Source: Moraxellaceae bacterium (lineage in GTDB: Bacteria; Pseudomonadota; Gammaproteobacteria; Burkholderiales; Rhodocyclaceae). From it: 64,000 nucleotides of DNA. Every line of letters starts with the position of its first letter. Position 1 is the stretch's first letter. Where the stretch lies: contig JAVHYF010000005.1 in NCBI GenBank assembly GCA_031119205.1, positions 7,260 to 71,259 on the forward strand, given 5' to 3'. The notes beneath the pieces are model-generated. The model saw only the letters and a program-made list of their open reading frames with translations. It was not told the origin of the DNA and did not search any database. Of this stretch, positions 11,406 through 20,466 are shown piece after piece. The position numbers were made by a program, and so were the translations under genes.

Positions 11406-11443
11406 AATCGGATAATAGCTACAAGAACACTGGAGTCGCACCT

Positions 11444-11749
11444 ATGGAAGCAAACGTGACGGTCAATGAGGGGCAGGCAACCCTGCACCTGTCGGGCCGC
11501 TTCGATTTCAAGGCGCATCGTGAATTTCGCGAGGCCGTCGAAAAGCTGCTGTCTCAGTCCCCGGGCCGTTCAGTCAGCGTCGATCTGGCCAGTGTTTCCT
11601 ACCTCGACAGTTCCGCACTCGGCATGCTCCTCATGCTGCGCGACAAGGCCAAGGCTGCCAGCCGCGAAGTGCATCTCACCGGTGTCAAAGGTAACGTCCG
11701 CCAGGTGCTGGACATCGCCAACTTCTCCAAGCTCTTCACGATCAACTGA
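11444..11749 (+). CDS. STAS-domain anti-sigma factor antagonist-like protein
   Basis: SVDLASVSYLDSSALGMLLMLRDKAK, a STAS phosphoacceptor-type DSSALG motif. Confidence 0.88.
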   Translation: MEANVTVNEGQATLHLSGRFDFKAHREFREAVEKLLSQSPGRSVSVDLASVSYLDSSALGMLLMLRDKAKAASREVHLTGVKGNVRQVLDIANFSKLFTIN

Positions 11750-11774
11750 TTGCGGAAGTGCTGCGCAGCATCTG

Positions 11775-11805
11775 AAAAGGCCGGGGTTATCCCGGCCTTT
11801 TCTTT
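11775..11805 (+). terminator. Rho-independent terminator
   Basis: aaaaggccggg-gttat-cccggccttttctttt. Confidence 0.85.
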
Positions 11806-11896
11806 TCCGGAAGCCTTCAGGGTGCTCGCGCCTGGAGCTGGTTGCTCCTGTTCTGTGACGGTGTGTTTCCCGGCTCGTGGCGAGGCTTCCGTTCCC

Positions 11897-11924
11897 TAAA
11901 GTCATTGAGCGCCCGGACCGATAT
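11897..11924 (+). promoter_or_regulatory. Candidate sigma-28 promoter, TAAAGTCA-N12-ACCGATAT
   Basis: Matches the TAAA...CCGATA pattern; upstream of the MCP starting near 11959. Confidence 0.45.
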
Positions 11925-11958
11925 CCGGCCTTAGTCGCCAGTGGTCAAGGGAGCAGCA

Positions 11959-13632
11959 ATGAGAATCAGCACCGCCGAAGCCGGTCTTGCCCTGTTTACG
12001 GGCATGTCCTGCGCCGGCGTGGCCATTGCATCGCGAGCCTGGCCGTGGTGGGCGCTGGTGCTGGCGTGTGGCGTGGTAGCGGTTCTGACAGCCTTGTGGT
12101 GGAGACGGGCTGGTGGCGGCGCGGCGCAGACCGGAACGCTGGTCGATCTTCTGGAGCAGACGGTGCTGGATGGCGATCTGAGCCGCCGCGCCCAGGAGGG
12201 GCATTCCCCGGCCGGGCGGCTGGGTGCTGCCCTGAACCGTTTCGTTTCCAGCGTGGAGAGCCTGGTCGGCAAGGCCGTTCAGGACGCCCGGCGACTTGCC
12301 GAAGGCTCGGCCGAAGTCCGTAGCCAGGCCGAAGGTGTCGAGCATGGGTCCCGCGAGCAGTCGGATACGGCAGCCCGGGCTGCGGATGCCATTGGCCGCC
12401 TGGGGGGCGAGATGCGCCAGATGATGGATGCTGCGCGCAGTGCAGCCGGCATGGCAGACCAGTCACGCAGCCTGGCGGTGGAGGGTGATCGAGTCGTCAG
12501 CGAAGCGGCCTCGGAGATCGAGCGCATTGCCTCCAGCGTGCGCGATTCGGCTGCCATCGTGGTGGGGCTCAACCAGCGGACCCTCGACATCGCCCGCATG
12601 GTGGGTGAAATCCGCGAGATTGCCGACCAGACCAATCTGTTGGCTCTGAATGCGGCCATCGAAGCGGCAAGGGCGGGTGAGCAGGGGCGCGGTTTCGCAG
12701 TGGTGGCGGACGAGGTGCGCAAGCTGGCCGAGCGGACGACGCGGGTGACCACTGAAATCAGCAACGTCACCGATCTGATCCAGACCGAGACCCGCGGCGC
12801 GATTGCCAGTATCGAAGGTGGCAGTCGTCAGGCCGGTGAGGGGGCCGCCCTGGCGCGCAACGCCGCGCAGACCCTGCAGGCCATTCATGCCGGAGCGGAG
12901 GAAACCAGGGCACGCGTGGTCGCGATGGTTACCGCGCTGGAGTCTCACCTCAGCGAGAGCGAAGTGATCCAGCGTCATGTGGACGCCATCGTCGGCGTAG
13001 CCCAGGCCAATGCCCGGCGCGTCAGCGGCACCATTGAGCTGGCGATCCTGCTGGGGCAGCAGGCCGAAAACATGCAGGAAATCAGCCGCGTCTACCGCAT
13101 TGGCGCAGCCGGTGAGGCAGCTATGCGGGCGCATGCGACGGTTCCGCAGGTGGCGCAGGAGGCCGCGCGGGCCATTGGCCGCCTTCTGGATGAGGCGGTG
13201 GCGGCCGGCACGATCAGCGAGGCGGACCTGTTCGACCAGCACTACCAGCCGATCCCGGACACGCAGCCACAGAAGTACCACACCCGCTTTGACCGGCTGA
13301 CCGACAAGCTCTTTCCCGCCGTCCAGGAACCGATCCTGGACAGGCACCCGGAGTGCGTGTTCGCCGGGGCGGTCGACCGCAAGGGCTACTTCCCGACCCA
13401 CAACAAGCGTTATTGCCAGCCCCTGACCGGTGACCCCAGGAAGGATGTGGCCGGCAACCGGACCAAGCGGATTTTCGATGACCCGGTGGGGCGTCGCTGC
13501 GGCGCCCATGAACTGCCCTGGCTGGTGCAGACCTACCGGCGTGACACCGGCGAAGTGTTGCACGATGTGTCGGCGCCGATTTATGTCCGAGGACGCCACT
13601 GGGGCGGCTTCCGCATTGGGTTTCGGGCCTGA
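11959..13632 (+). CDS. Methyl-accepting chemotaxis protein with C-terminal extra (Cache/PAS-like) domain
   Basis: Start ATG at 11959 preferred over GTG 11941 (RBS-like AAGGGAG upstream). MCP hairpin ([38 protein letters not shown]) followed by ~150 aa ending [37 protein letters not shown]. Confidence 0.9.
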   Translation: MRISTAEAGLALFTGMSCAGVAIASRAWPWWALVLACGVVAVLTALWWRRAGGGAAQTGTLVDLLEQTVLDGDLSRRAQEGHSPAGRLGAALNRFVSSVESLVGKAVQDARRLAEGSAEVRSQAEGVEHGSREQSDTAARAADAIGRLGGEMRQMMDAARSAAGMADQSRSLAVEGDRVVSEAASEIERIASSVRDSAAIVVGLNQRTLDIARMVGEIREIADQTNLLALNAAIEAARAGEQGRGFAVVADEVRKLAERTTRVTTEISNVTDLIQTETRGAIASIEGGSRQAGEGAALARNAAQTLQAIHAGAEETRARVVAMVTALESHLSESEVIQRHVDAIVGVAQANARRVSGTIELAILLGQQAENMQEISRVYRIGAAGEAAMRAHATVPQVAQEAARAIGRLLDEAVAAGTISEADLFDQHYQPIPDTQPQKYHTRFDRLTDKLFPAVQEPILDRHPECVFAGAVDRKGYFPTHNKRYCQPLTGDPRKDVAGNRTKRIFDDPVGRRCGAHELPWLVQTYRRDTGEVLHDVSAPIYVRGRHWGGFRIGFRA

Positions 13633-13651
13633 TGCAGTGCAGCTTTGCGGC

Positions 13652-13678
13652 TTAAGTTTGCCTGAAAGGCGTCGTAAA
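13652..13678 (+). promoter_or_regulatory. Candidate sigma-28 promoter, TTAAGTTT-N11-GTCGTAAA
   Basis: Good -35-like element with standard spacing, weaker -10; upstream of cheV. Confidence 0.35.
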
Positions 13679-13739
13679 CCCTGTTGCAGTGGTGCACCTG
13701 CGAGAAAGCAGGTGCGGAACGAAACAACGGAGCACCCAA

Positions 13740-14699
13740 ATGTCCGAATTGCTCAAGGCAGTTGATGCACGAACCCGGTTGGCGGGAACCAACAAACTGG
13801 AGATCCTGCTGTTCTCGCTGGGCGTCGATGGACGTACCGGCCGGCGCGAGAGCTTCGGCATCAACGTCTTCAAGGTGCGCGAGGTGATGCGCACGCCCGC
13901 AATCACGGCTGCGCCGGACATGCAGACAGGTGTTGAAGGCATGGTGTCGCTGCGTGGCCAGCTCGTGCCGGTGGTGGATCTCGCCAAGTACTGCGGCATC
14001 GATCGCGAGGGCAAGCGCGAGATCATGATCGTCACCGAGTACAACGGTCACACACAAGGCTTCCTGGTCGAGGGCGTGGACACCATCCTGCGCCTGGACT
14101 GGTCGAACATGCGGGTGCCGCCGGACATGCTGACCAACCGCCTGGGCGGCATGGTCACCGCGGTGAGCGAGCTCGAAGACGGCCGCCTCATCATGATGCT
14201 GGACGTCGAGAAGGTGCTCTCCGAGACCACCAAGTACGACGACGAATTCATGTTCCGCGACATCAAGCCGATCGGTCGCGACATGATGGTGTTCTATGCG
14301 GATGACTCCTCCGTCGCTCGCAAGCAGATCGAACGCACGCTGAACGTCCTGGGCTTGCGCCACAGCGGCGCCATCAACGGACGTATCGCCTGGGAAGAGC
14401 TCGACAAGATCGCCACCCATGCCGAGATGACCGGCCGGAAAGTGTGGGAGCTGGTGCACCTGATCCTCACCGACGTCGAGATGCCCGAAATGGATGGCTA
14501 CATCCTGACCCGCAAGATCAAGTCCGACCCGCGTTTTGACGGGGTCCCGGTGCTGATGCATTCCTCCCTGTCTTCCATGTCCAACCAGACGCTGGGCAAG
14601 TCGGTAGGCGTGGATGGTTACGTGCCCAAATTCGAACCGCACAAGCTGTCCGACGCGATCCGCGCCATGCTGGCGCCGGAACAACTGGTCGCGGCCTGA
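13740..14699 (+). CDS. cheV: Chemotaxis protein CheV (CheW-receiver fusion), first copy
   Basis: N-terminal CheW-like ([15 protein letters not shown]...GMVSLRGQLVPVVDLAKY) and C-terminal receiver ([31 protein letters not shown]). Start ATG at 13740. Confidence 0.92.
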   Translation: MSELLKAVDARTRLAGTNKLEILLFSLGVDGRTGRRESFGINVFKVREVMRTPAITAAPDMQTGVEGMVSLRGQLVPVVDLAKYCGIDREGKREIMIVTEYNGHTQGFLVEGVDTILRLDWSNMRVPPDMLTNRLGGMVTAVSELEDGRLIMMLDVEKVLSETTKYDDEFMFRDIKPIGRDMMVFYADDSSVARKQIERTLNVLGLRHSGAINGRIAWEELDKIATHAEMTGRKVWELVHLILTDVEMPEMDGYILTRKIKSDPRFDGVPVLMHSSLSSMSNQTLGKSVGVDGYVPKFEPHKLSDAIRAMLAPEQLVAA

Positions 14700-14735
14700 G
14701 CGCCGCAGCGAGCATCAACCTGGCGATCGAGAAAC

Positions 14736-15671
14736 ATGGATACGCAAAACTCCAACCTGCTTGAATCGATAGACGGCCGTACCCGGCTGGCGGGCTCCAA
14801 TCGCATGGAGATCCTGCTGTTCAGCCTGGGTACCAGCGAGATTTTCGGCATCAACGTGTTCAAGGTGCGTGAAGTCTCTAAGACGCCCTTCATCACCAAG
14901 TCGCCGAACATGCCGCACGGTGTGGAAGGGCTCATTTCCCTGCGTGGCAATGTCATTCCGGTGCTGTCGCTGGCCAAGGTCATCGGCCTGGCGAAGCCGG
15001 GCGCACCGCTCGGTGGCTCGATGATGGTCACCGAGTACAGCAAGCGCACGCTGGGTTTCCTCGTCAATGATGTCGATCGCATCATCCGCGTGGAATGGGG
15101 CAAGGTCCGCCAGCCGGAGAACATGGCGGCACAGAATTTCATCACCGCCATCACCGACCTGCCTGACGGCAAGCTGGTGTCGATCCTGGATGTCGAAACC
15201 ATCATGGCGCAAACCTTCGGTGAGCCGGCGATCGGCAGCATCGAGGCCATCGATCAGGATGGCGAACGCAATATCTTCTTCGTGGATGACTCCAGCGTGG
15301 CCCGCCGCAAGATCGCGGAAGTGCTCGACAAGCTGGGTATCCGCCACAAGCATGCCCTCAACGGCATGGAAGCGTGGACCCGCCTGGAGGGTCTGGCCAC
15401 GCATGCGCAACAACAGAAGCGGCGTCTCGCCGAAGAGCTCGACCTGATCCTGGTCGACGCCGAGATGCCCGAGATGGACGGCTATGTGCTCACTCGCCAC
15501 ATCAAGAGTGACAGCCGTTTCGACGGAATCCCCGTTGTGATGCATTCGTCGCTGTCATCGGAGGCGAATCGTTCGATGGGCAAATCGGTGGGCGTGGATG
15601 CCTACGTAGCGAAGTTCGATGCAGAAATTCTCGCCGATACGTTGCGCCCGTATCTCATGAAAGCAAAGTAA
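14736..15671 (+). CDS. cheV: Chemotaxis protein CheV, second copy
   Basis: Same architecture as the preceding gene ([15 protein letters not shown]..., [30 protein letters not shown]). Confidence 0.92.
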   Translation: MDTQNSNLLESIDGRTRLAGSNRMEILLFSLGTSEIFGINVFKVREVSKTPFITKSPNMPHGVEGLISLRGNVIPVLSLAKVIGLAKPGAPLGGSMMVTEYSKRTLGFLVNDVDRIIRVEWGKVRQPENMAAQNFITAITDLPDGKLVSILDVETIMAQTFGEPAIGSIEAIDQDGERNIFFVDDSSVARRKIAEVLDKLGIRHKHALNGMEAWTRLEGLATHAQQQKRRLAEELDLILVDAEMPEMDGYVLTRHIKSDSRFDGIPVVMHSSLSSEANRSMGKSVGVDAYVAKFDAEILADTLRPYLMKAK

Positions 15672-15697
15672 GCCAAGGACAGAGCCGGAGAAAAACC

Positions 15698-16093
15698 ATG
15701 TCGGATCCCAAAATGAAATTCCTGGTTGTTGACGATTTTTCGACCATGCGCCGGATTGTCCGCAACCTGCTGAAGGAACTCGGATACACCAACGTCGATG
15801 AGGCGGAAGACGGTGTTGCGGCCATGCAGAAGCTGACCGCAGGCGGCTTCGACTTCGTCGTGACGGACTGGAACATGCCGAACATGACCGGCATCGAGCT
15901 GCTGCGCGCGATCCGTGCCAATGCGCAGCTCCAGCACCTGCCGGTGCTGATGATCACCGCCGAGGCCAAGAAGGAAAACATCATCGAGGCAGCGCAGGCA
16001 GGTGCCAGCGGCTACATCGTGAAGCCCTTCACCGCCGCGACCTTGTCCGAGAAGCTGGGCAAGATCTTTGAAAAGATGCAGGCAGCAGCCTGA
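15698..16093 (+). CDS. cheY: Chemotaxis response regulator CheY (second copy)
   Basis: [31 protein letters not shown]...[11 protein letters not shown]...[11 protein letters not shown], classical CheY. Confidence 0.96.
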   Translation: MSDPKMKFLVVDDFSTMRRIVRNLLKELGYTNVDEAEDGVAAMQKLTAGGFDFVVTDWNMPNMTGIELLRAIRANAQLQHLPVLMITAEAKKENIIEAAQAGASGYIVKPFTAATLSEKLGKIFEKMQAAA

Positions 16094-16118
16094 TCTGCAC
16101 CGACAAGGAGCCCATGAC

Positions 16119-17078
16119 ATGGCCAAGCGGCAAAAAGCAGACGAGACTGGTGACAACGCCGAATTGCAGGCGTTGTTCGACAACATCGCCGGTGAGGCAG
16201 GTGCGCCCAAGCTGGCAGTGGTAGCGGGTGGGGCCGCGTCCGAAGAAGCAGGCGATTCGGCTGACCTGCAGACTCTCTTCGATTCCGTTGCCAGCAGCGC
16301 AGCTGCCGTGGCGGCAGCGCCGGCGGTTGTACCGGCATCCCCGGACACCAGCGACTCGGCTGACCTGCAGGCGCTGTTCGACAACGTGGCGGCGGGTGGC
16401 GCTGCGCCCGCGGCATCCAAGGCGGCCAGCGAACCCATCGTCGTCCACATTCCCCAGACAGCGGAAGAGCGCCAGGAGTCGGTGTTCAACAAGCTGGGCA
16501 ATCTGACCCGGTTGCTGCACGACACGCTGTGCGAACTGGGCTACGACAAGAAGCTGGAAGAGACCGCGCAGAAATTGCCGGACGCCCGTCAGCGCCTGAC
16601 CTACATCTCGCAGATGACGGAGCAGGCCGCCAGTCGCGTGCTGAACGCGACCGATGTCGCCAAGCCGATCCAGGATCGTGTCGAGGAAGACGCCAGCATG
16701 CTGTCGTCCCGCTGGGACAAGCTCTACGGCCGCGAACTGTCGGTCGACGAGTTCAAACAACTGGCTGGCGACACGCGCGCCTTCATGAACCAGGTGAAGG
16801 AAGACAGCAAGGTCGTCAATGCGCAGCTGCTGGAAATCATGATGGCGCAGGACTTCCAGGATCTGACCGGCCAGGTCATCAAGCGCGTGGTCGACATGGC
16901 CCAGACGCTCGAGACCGAGTTGCTGGGCGTGCTGATCCAGTCGGCGCCTGAAGGCAAGCTGAACCTGGCTGCCGACGAAGGCCTGCTGAACGGCCCGGTC
17001 GTCAATGCGGCGGGTCGCGACGATGTGGTGACCAACCAGGAGCAGGTCGACGATCTGCTCGAAAGCCTGGGCTTCTGA
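16119..17078 (+). CDS. cheZ: Protein phosphatase CheZ with repeat-bearing N-terminal extension
   Basis: MMAQDFQDLTGQVIKRVVD core motif and C-terminal CheY-binding peptide EQVDDLLESLGF. Start ATG at 16119. Confidence 0.93.
   Translation: MAKRQKADETGDNAELQALFDNIAGEAGAPKLAVVAGGAASEEAGDSADLQTLFDSVASSAAAVAAAPAVVPASPDTSDSADLQALFDNVAAGGAAPAASKAASEPIVVHIPQTAEERQESVFNKLGNLTRLLHDTLCELGYDKKLEETAQKLPDARQRLTYISQMTEQAASRVLNATDVAKPIQDRVEEDASMLSSRWDKLYGRELSVDEFKQLAGDTRAFMNQVKEDSKVVNAQLLEIMMAQDFQDLTGQVIKRVVDMAQTLETELLGVLIQSAPEGKLNLAADEGLLNGPVVNAAGRDDVVTNQEQVDDLLESLGF
16149..16392 (+). repeat. Three spaced copies of D(N/S)A(E/D)LQ(A/T)LFD(N/S)(I/V)A in the CheZ N-terminus
   Basis: GDNAELQALFDNIA (from 16149), GDSADLQTLFDSVA (from 16251), SDSADLQALFDNVA (from 16350), ~33-34 aa apart. 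Confidence 0.9.
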
Positions 17079-17120
17079 GCCAACTGAGCAAACCTGAGCG
17101 CGTTCTGAGCGGAGTACGAG

Positions 17121-19049
17121 ATGAGTGACTTTGGGGGCATGGAAGACCTGTTGCAGGATTTCCTGATCGAGGCGGGCGACTTGCTGTCCGGTGTGGACAA
17201 CAAGCTGGTCGATCTCGAACGGGCGCCGAATGACAAGGGCTTGCTCAACGACATTTTCCGGGGGTTCCACACCATCAAGGGTGGCGCCGGCTTCCTCAAC
17301 GCGACCGAACTGGTGACCTTGTGTCATCTCACCGAGAATCTGTTCGACAAGCTTCGCAACGGCGAACTGTCGATCACGCCGGAGGCGATGGACGTGATCC
17401 TCGCCGCTACCGGCGCGGTGCGCGACATGTTCGGTTACCTCGAACGTGGCATCCAGCCAGCGCCCGCGGATCACCAGATCATTGCCCAGCTCAAGCTGGC
17501 ACTGGCTGGCGAGCTGAAGGCCGGCGCCGTGCCGGTGGCTGCTCCGGCGCCTGTTGCGGCCAAGCCAGCCGCTGCGCCTGCGCCCCAGGTCGCGCCGGTG
17601 GCAGCCAGCGCAGTCGGTGAAGACGGGATCGACTGGAACGCCTACTACTTTGCCGTGACTGGCGTGCAGCCGGGCGCGGTGGTGTCCGTGGTTCCGGGCG
17701 AACCCGAGGTGCATCTCGAAGACGCCAAGGCGCAGGAAATCATCCAGGCTGCGATCGGCCGCCGCGCGACCGACAAACCCGGCTACAGCGGCCCGACCGG
17801 CCGACGTACCGAAGAGCGCCAGCGCGACAACTCGATCCGCGTCGATACCTCGCGTCTCGACCAGGTGCTGAACCTGTCGGGCGAAATCGGCCTGACCAAG
17901 AACCGCCTGAACGCGCTTCGCAGCGACATCCTGAACGGCAAGAACGATACGGACACGCTGCATGCGCTGGACGTGGCGGTCAGCCAGCTCGACCTGCTGG
18001 TGTCGGATCTGCAGAACGCCGTCATGAAGACGCGCATGCAGCCGATCGGTCGCCTGTTCCAGAAGTACCCGCGCATCGCACGCGACCTGGCCCGTTCGCT
18101 GGGCAAGGACGTGGAGCTGGTGCTCGAAGGCGAAGAGACCGAGATCGACAAGACGATGATCGAGGATCTGTCCGATCCGATCATCCACTTGATCCGCAAT
18201 GCGGTCGATCACGGTGTCGAACTGCCGCACGAGCGCCTTGCTGCCGGCAAACCGGACAAATCCTTCGTGCGCCTGGAAGCGCGCCAGGAAGGCGACCACA
18301 TCCTCATCCTCGTGGCCGAAGACGGCCGCGGCATGAATGCAGAGAAGCTGCGCGCACGCGCCGTGGAGAAGGGCCTCATCTCGGATGAGGAAGCCAACAC
18401 CATGGATGAGCGCCAGAGCTTCAACCTCATCTTCCTGCCGGGTTTCTCCACGGCGGCGCAGGTGTCCGACGTGTCCGGCCGTGGCGTGGGCATGGATGTG
18501 GTGCGTACCAACATCCAGAAGCTCAACGGCACCATCGACATCAAGTCGGAGCTGGGCAAGGGCACGACCTTCATCATCTCGCTGCCGCTGACCCTGGCAA
18601 TCCTGCCGGTGCTGCTGGTGTGCCTGGAAGACCAACCCTTCGCGGTGCCGCTGTCCATGGTCCGCGAGATCCTGCCGATCGTGCCGAACGAGGTGCAGGA
18701 GCTGGGCGGCCGTGCCACCCTGGTGGTACGTGGCGAAGTCCTGCCGATCGTGTCGCTGGCAAGCCTGCTGGGCTGGCCGCAGAACCAGGTGCCCGAGTAC
18801 GGTGTGTTGATGCAGACGGCCGAACAGAGCTTCGTGCTGGCCATCGACAGCTTCGCCGGTCGCGAGGACGCGGTGATCAAGTCGCTGGATGACTTCCGTC
18901 CCAAGGGTGTCGCGGGCGTCACCACGCTGTCGAACGGCCAGATCGTGCTGATTCTGGACATGAAGGAACTGCTCGCAGCCATGGGCGACCAGAAGGTGGC
19001 CACCCGTTCTGCACTGCTGCTCGAGGACCGCGTCGCCCAGGCAGCCTGA
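17121..19049 (+). CDS. cheA: Chemotaxis histidine kinase CheA (second copy)
   Basis: Hpt GFHTIKGGAGFLN, LIRNAVDHGVELP, GRGVGMDVVRTNIQKLNG, CheW-like C-terminus. Confidence 0.95.
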   Translation: MSDFGGMEDLLQDFLIEAGDLLSGVDNKLVDLERAPNDKGLLNDIFRGFHTIKGGAGFLNATELVTLCHLTENLFDKLRNGELSITPEAMDVILAATGAVRDMFGYLERGIQPAPADHQIIAQLKLALAGELKAGAVPVAAPAPVAAKPAAAPAPQVAPVAASAVGEDGIDWNAYYFAVTGVQPGAVVSVVPGEPEVHLEDAKAQEIIQAAIGRRATDKPGYSGPTGRRTEERQRDNSIRVDTSRLDQVLNLSGEIGLTKNRLNALRSDILNGKNDTDTLHALDVAVSQLDLLVSDLQNAVMKTRMQPIGRLFQKYPRIARDLARSLGKDVELVLEGEETEIDKTMIEDLSDPIIHLIRNAVDHGVELPHERLAAGKPDKSFVRLEARQEGDHILILVAEDGRGMNAEKLRARAVEKGLISDEEANTMDERQSFNLIFLPGFSTAAQVSDVSGRGVGMDVVRTNIQKLNGTIDIKSELGKGTTFIISLPLTLAILPVLLVCLEDQPFAVPLSMVREILPIVPNEVQELGGRATLVVRGEVLPIVSLASLLGWPQNQVPEYGVLMQTAEQSFVLAIDSFAGREDAVIKSLDDFRPKGVAGVTTLSNGQIVLILDMKELLAAMGDQKVATRSALLLEDRVAQAA

Positions 19050-19178
19050 ATGCTGCGCTGCACAGGCGTTGCGGCCGATTTGCGACTTACTGCCGCCTAG
19101 AAAGCTATCGTCGGCTTGAATGCCGTCAGTACCCCGGCGTAGGATGGGGTCACTGGCGGCATTTTCATTGGAGCGGCG

Positions 19179-19502
19179 GTGGCCCATCCCTCGCACGAGA
19201 ACTTCGATTTCGACTACTGGAGCGCGCTCGCCAGGCGTGATCCGGCGGCGTTCTTCGCGGAACGTGCGCAGATGATCGAAGCCTTCATCGCCTCGGTGCC
19301 TCCCCAGCACCGCGACAACATGCGCAATCTGCAGCAGCTCATCGACGCCACCCGCCTGGAAGCGGGCACCCCGATGCAGGCAGTGCGCAAGATGATGGGC
19401 ATGCTGGGCGACCAGCTCGGTGCCTTGCAGGGCCAGCTCGTCGAGCTGCGCAAGGAGTCCGACAGACTGGTCGAGGTGGCCGACCGGCTCAATACCCGCT
19501 GA
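19179..19502 (+). CDS. DUF3135-like small protein
   Basis: NFDFDYWSALARRDPAAFFAERAQMIEAFI resembles the DUF3135 family from memory; not searched. Confidence 0.7.
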   Translation: MAHPSHENFDFDYWSALARRDPAAFFAERAQMIEAFIASVPPQHRDNMRNLQQLIDATRLEAGTPMQAVRKMMGMLGDQLGALQGQLVELRKESDRLVEVADRLNTR

Positions 19503-19551
19503 TGGGCTGAAGTATCATTCGCCGTGTTCAATGCCCATAACAACACGGCTC

Positions 19552-20466
19552 ATGTCCACATCCAGGCAGTTCCCCACACTCGAAGACTACGTCGGCAACA
19601 CGCCCCTGGTGCGCCTGAAGCGTCTGCCCGGCGATGCCATCGCGGCGCGCAACAACGTCATCCTCGCCAAGCTTGAAGGCAACAACCCGGCCGGTTCGGT
19701 GAAGGACCGTCCCGCGCTGTCGATGATCCAGCGCGCCGAGAAGCGCGGCGACATCAAGCCCGGCGACACCCTGATCGAGGCTACCAGTGGCAACACCGGC
19801 ATCGCACTGGCGATGGCCGCTGCCATGGGCGGCTACAAGATGATCCTGGTGATGCCTGAAAACCAGAGCGTCGAGCGTCGCCAGACCATGCGGGCTTTCG
19901 GCGCCGAGCTGGTGCTGACCCCACGTGAGGGCGGCATGGAACTGGCGCGCGATGTGGCCGAGCGCATGCGCAACGAAGGGCAGGGCATCATCCTCGACCA
20001 GTTCGGCAACCCGGACAATCCGCAGGCGCACTACGAGGGCACCGGCCCGGAGCTCTGGCGCCAGACCGATGGCCGCATCACCCACTTCGTCAGCAGCATG
20101 GGCACCACCGGCACCATCATGGGCTGCTCGCGTTACCTCAAGGAAGTGAACCCGGCGATCCGCATCATCGGCTGCCAGCCGGAAGACGGCTCGCAGATTC
20201 CCGGCATCCGCAAATGGCCAGAGGCCTATCTGCCGTCGATCTTCGATCGCAGTCGCGTCGACCAAGTGGAGAACATCAGCCAGGCCGAGGCCGAGGAGAT
20301 CACGCGTCGCCTGGCGCGTGAGGAAGGTATCTTCGCCGGCATCTCGTCCGGCGGCGCGATGGCCGTCGCGCTGCGTATTGCGGCCCAGGTCGAGAATGCG
20401 GTGATCGTCTCCATCGTCTGCGACCGCGGCGACCGCTACCTGTCTACCGGTGTGTTCCCCGCCTGA
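19552..20466 (+). CDS. cysM: Cysteine synthase B
   Basis: EDYVGNTPLVRLKRL, NPAGSVKDRPA, EATSGNTGIALAMAAA; start ATG 19552. Confidence 0.93.
   Translation: MSTSRQFPTLEDYVGNTPLVRLKRLPGDAIAARNNVILAKLEGNNPAGSVKDRPALSMIQRAEKRGDIKPGDTLIEATSGNTGIALAMAAAMGGYKMILVMPENQSVERRQTMRAFGAELVLTPREGGMELARDVAERMRNEGQGIILDQFGNPDNPQAHYEGTGPELWRQTDGRITHFVSSMGTTGTIMGCSRYLKEVNPAIRIIGCQPEDGSQIPGIRKWPEAYLPSIFDRSRVDQVENISQAEAEEITRRLAREEGIFAGISSGGAMAVALRIAAQVENAVIVSIVCDRGDRYLSTGVFPA

Noticed and set aside
16029-19310. 1093-aa antisense ORF on the minus strand over cheZ-cheA
   Set aside because: It lies antisense to clearly conserved chemotaxis genes. High-GC codon bias produces long stop-free complementary frames; the His/Arg-rich translation has no domain signature.
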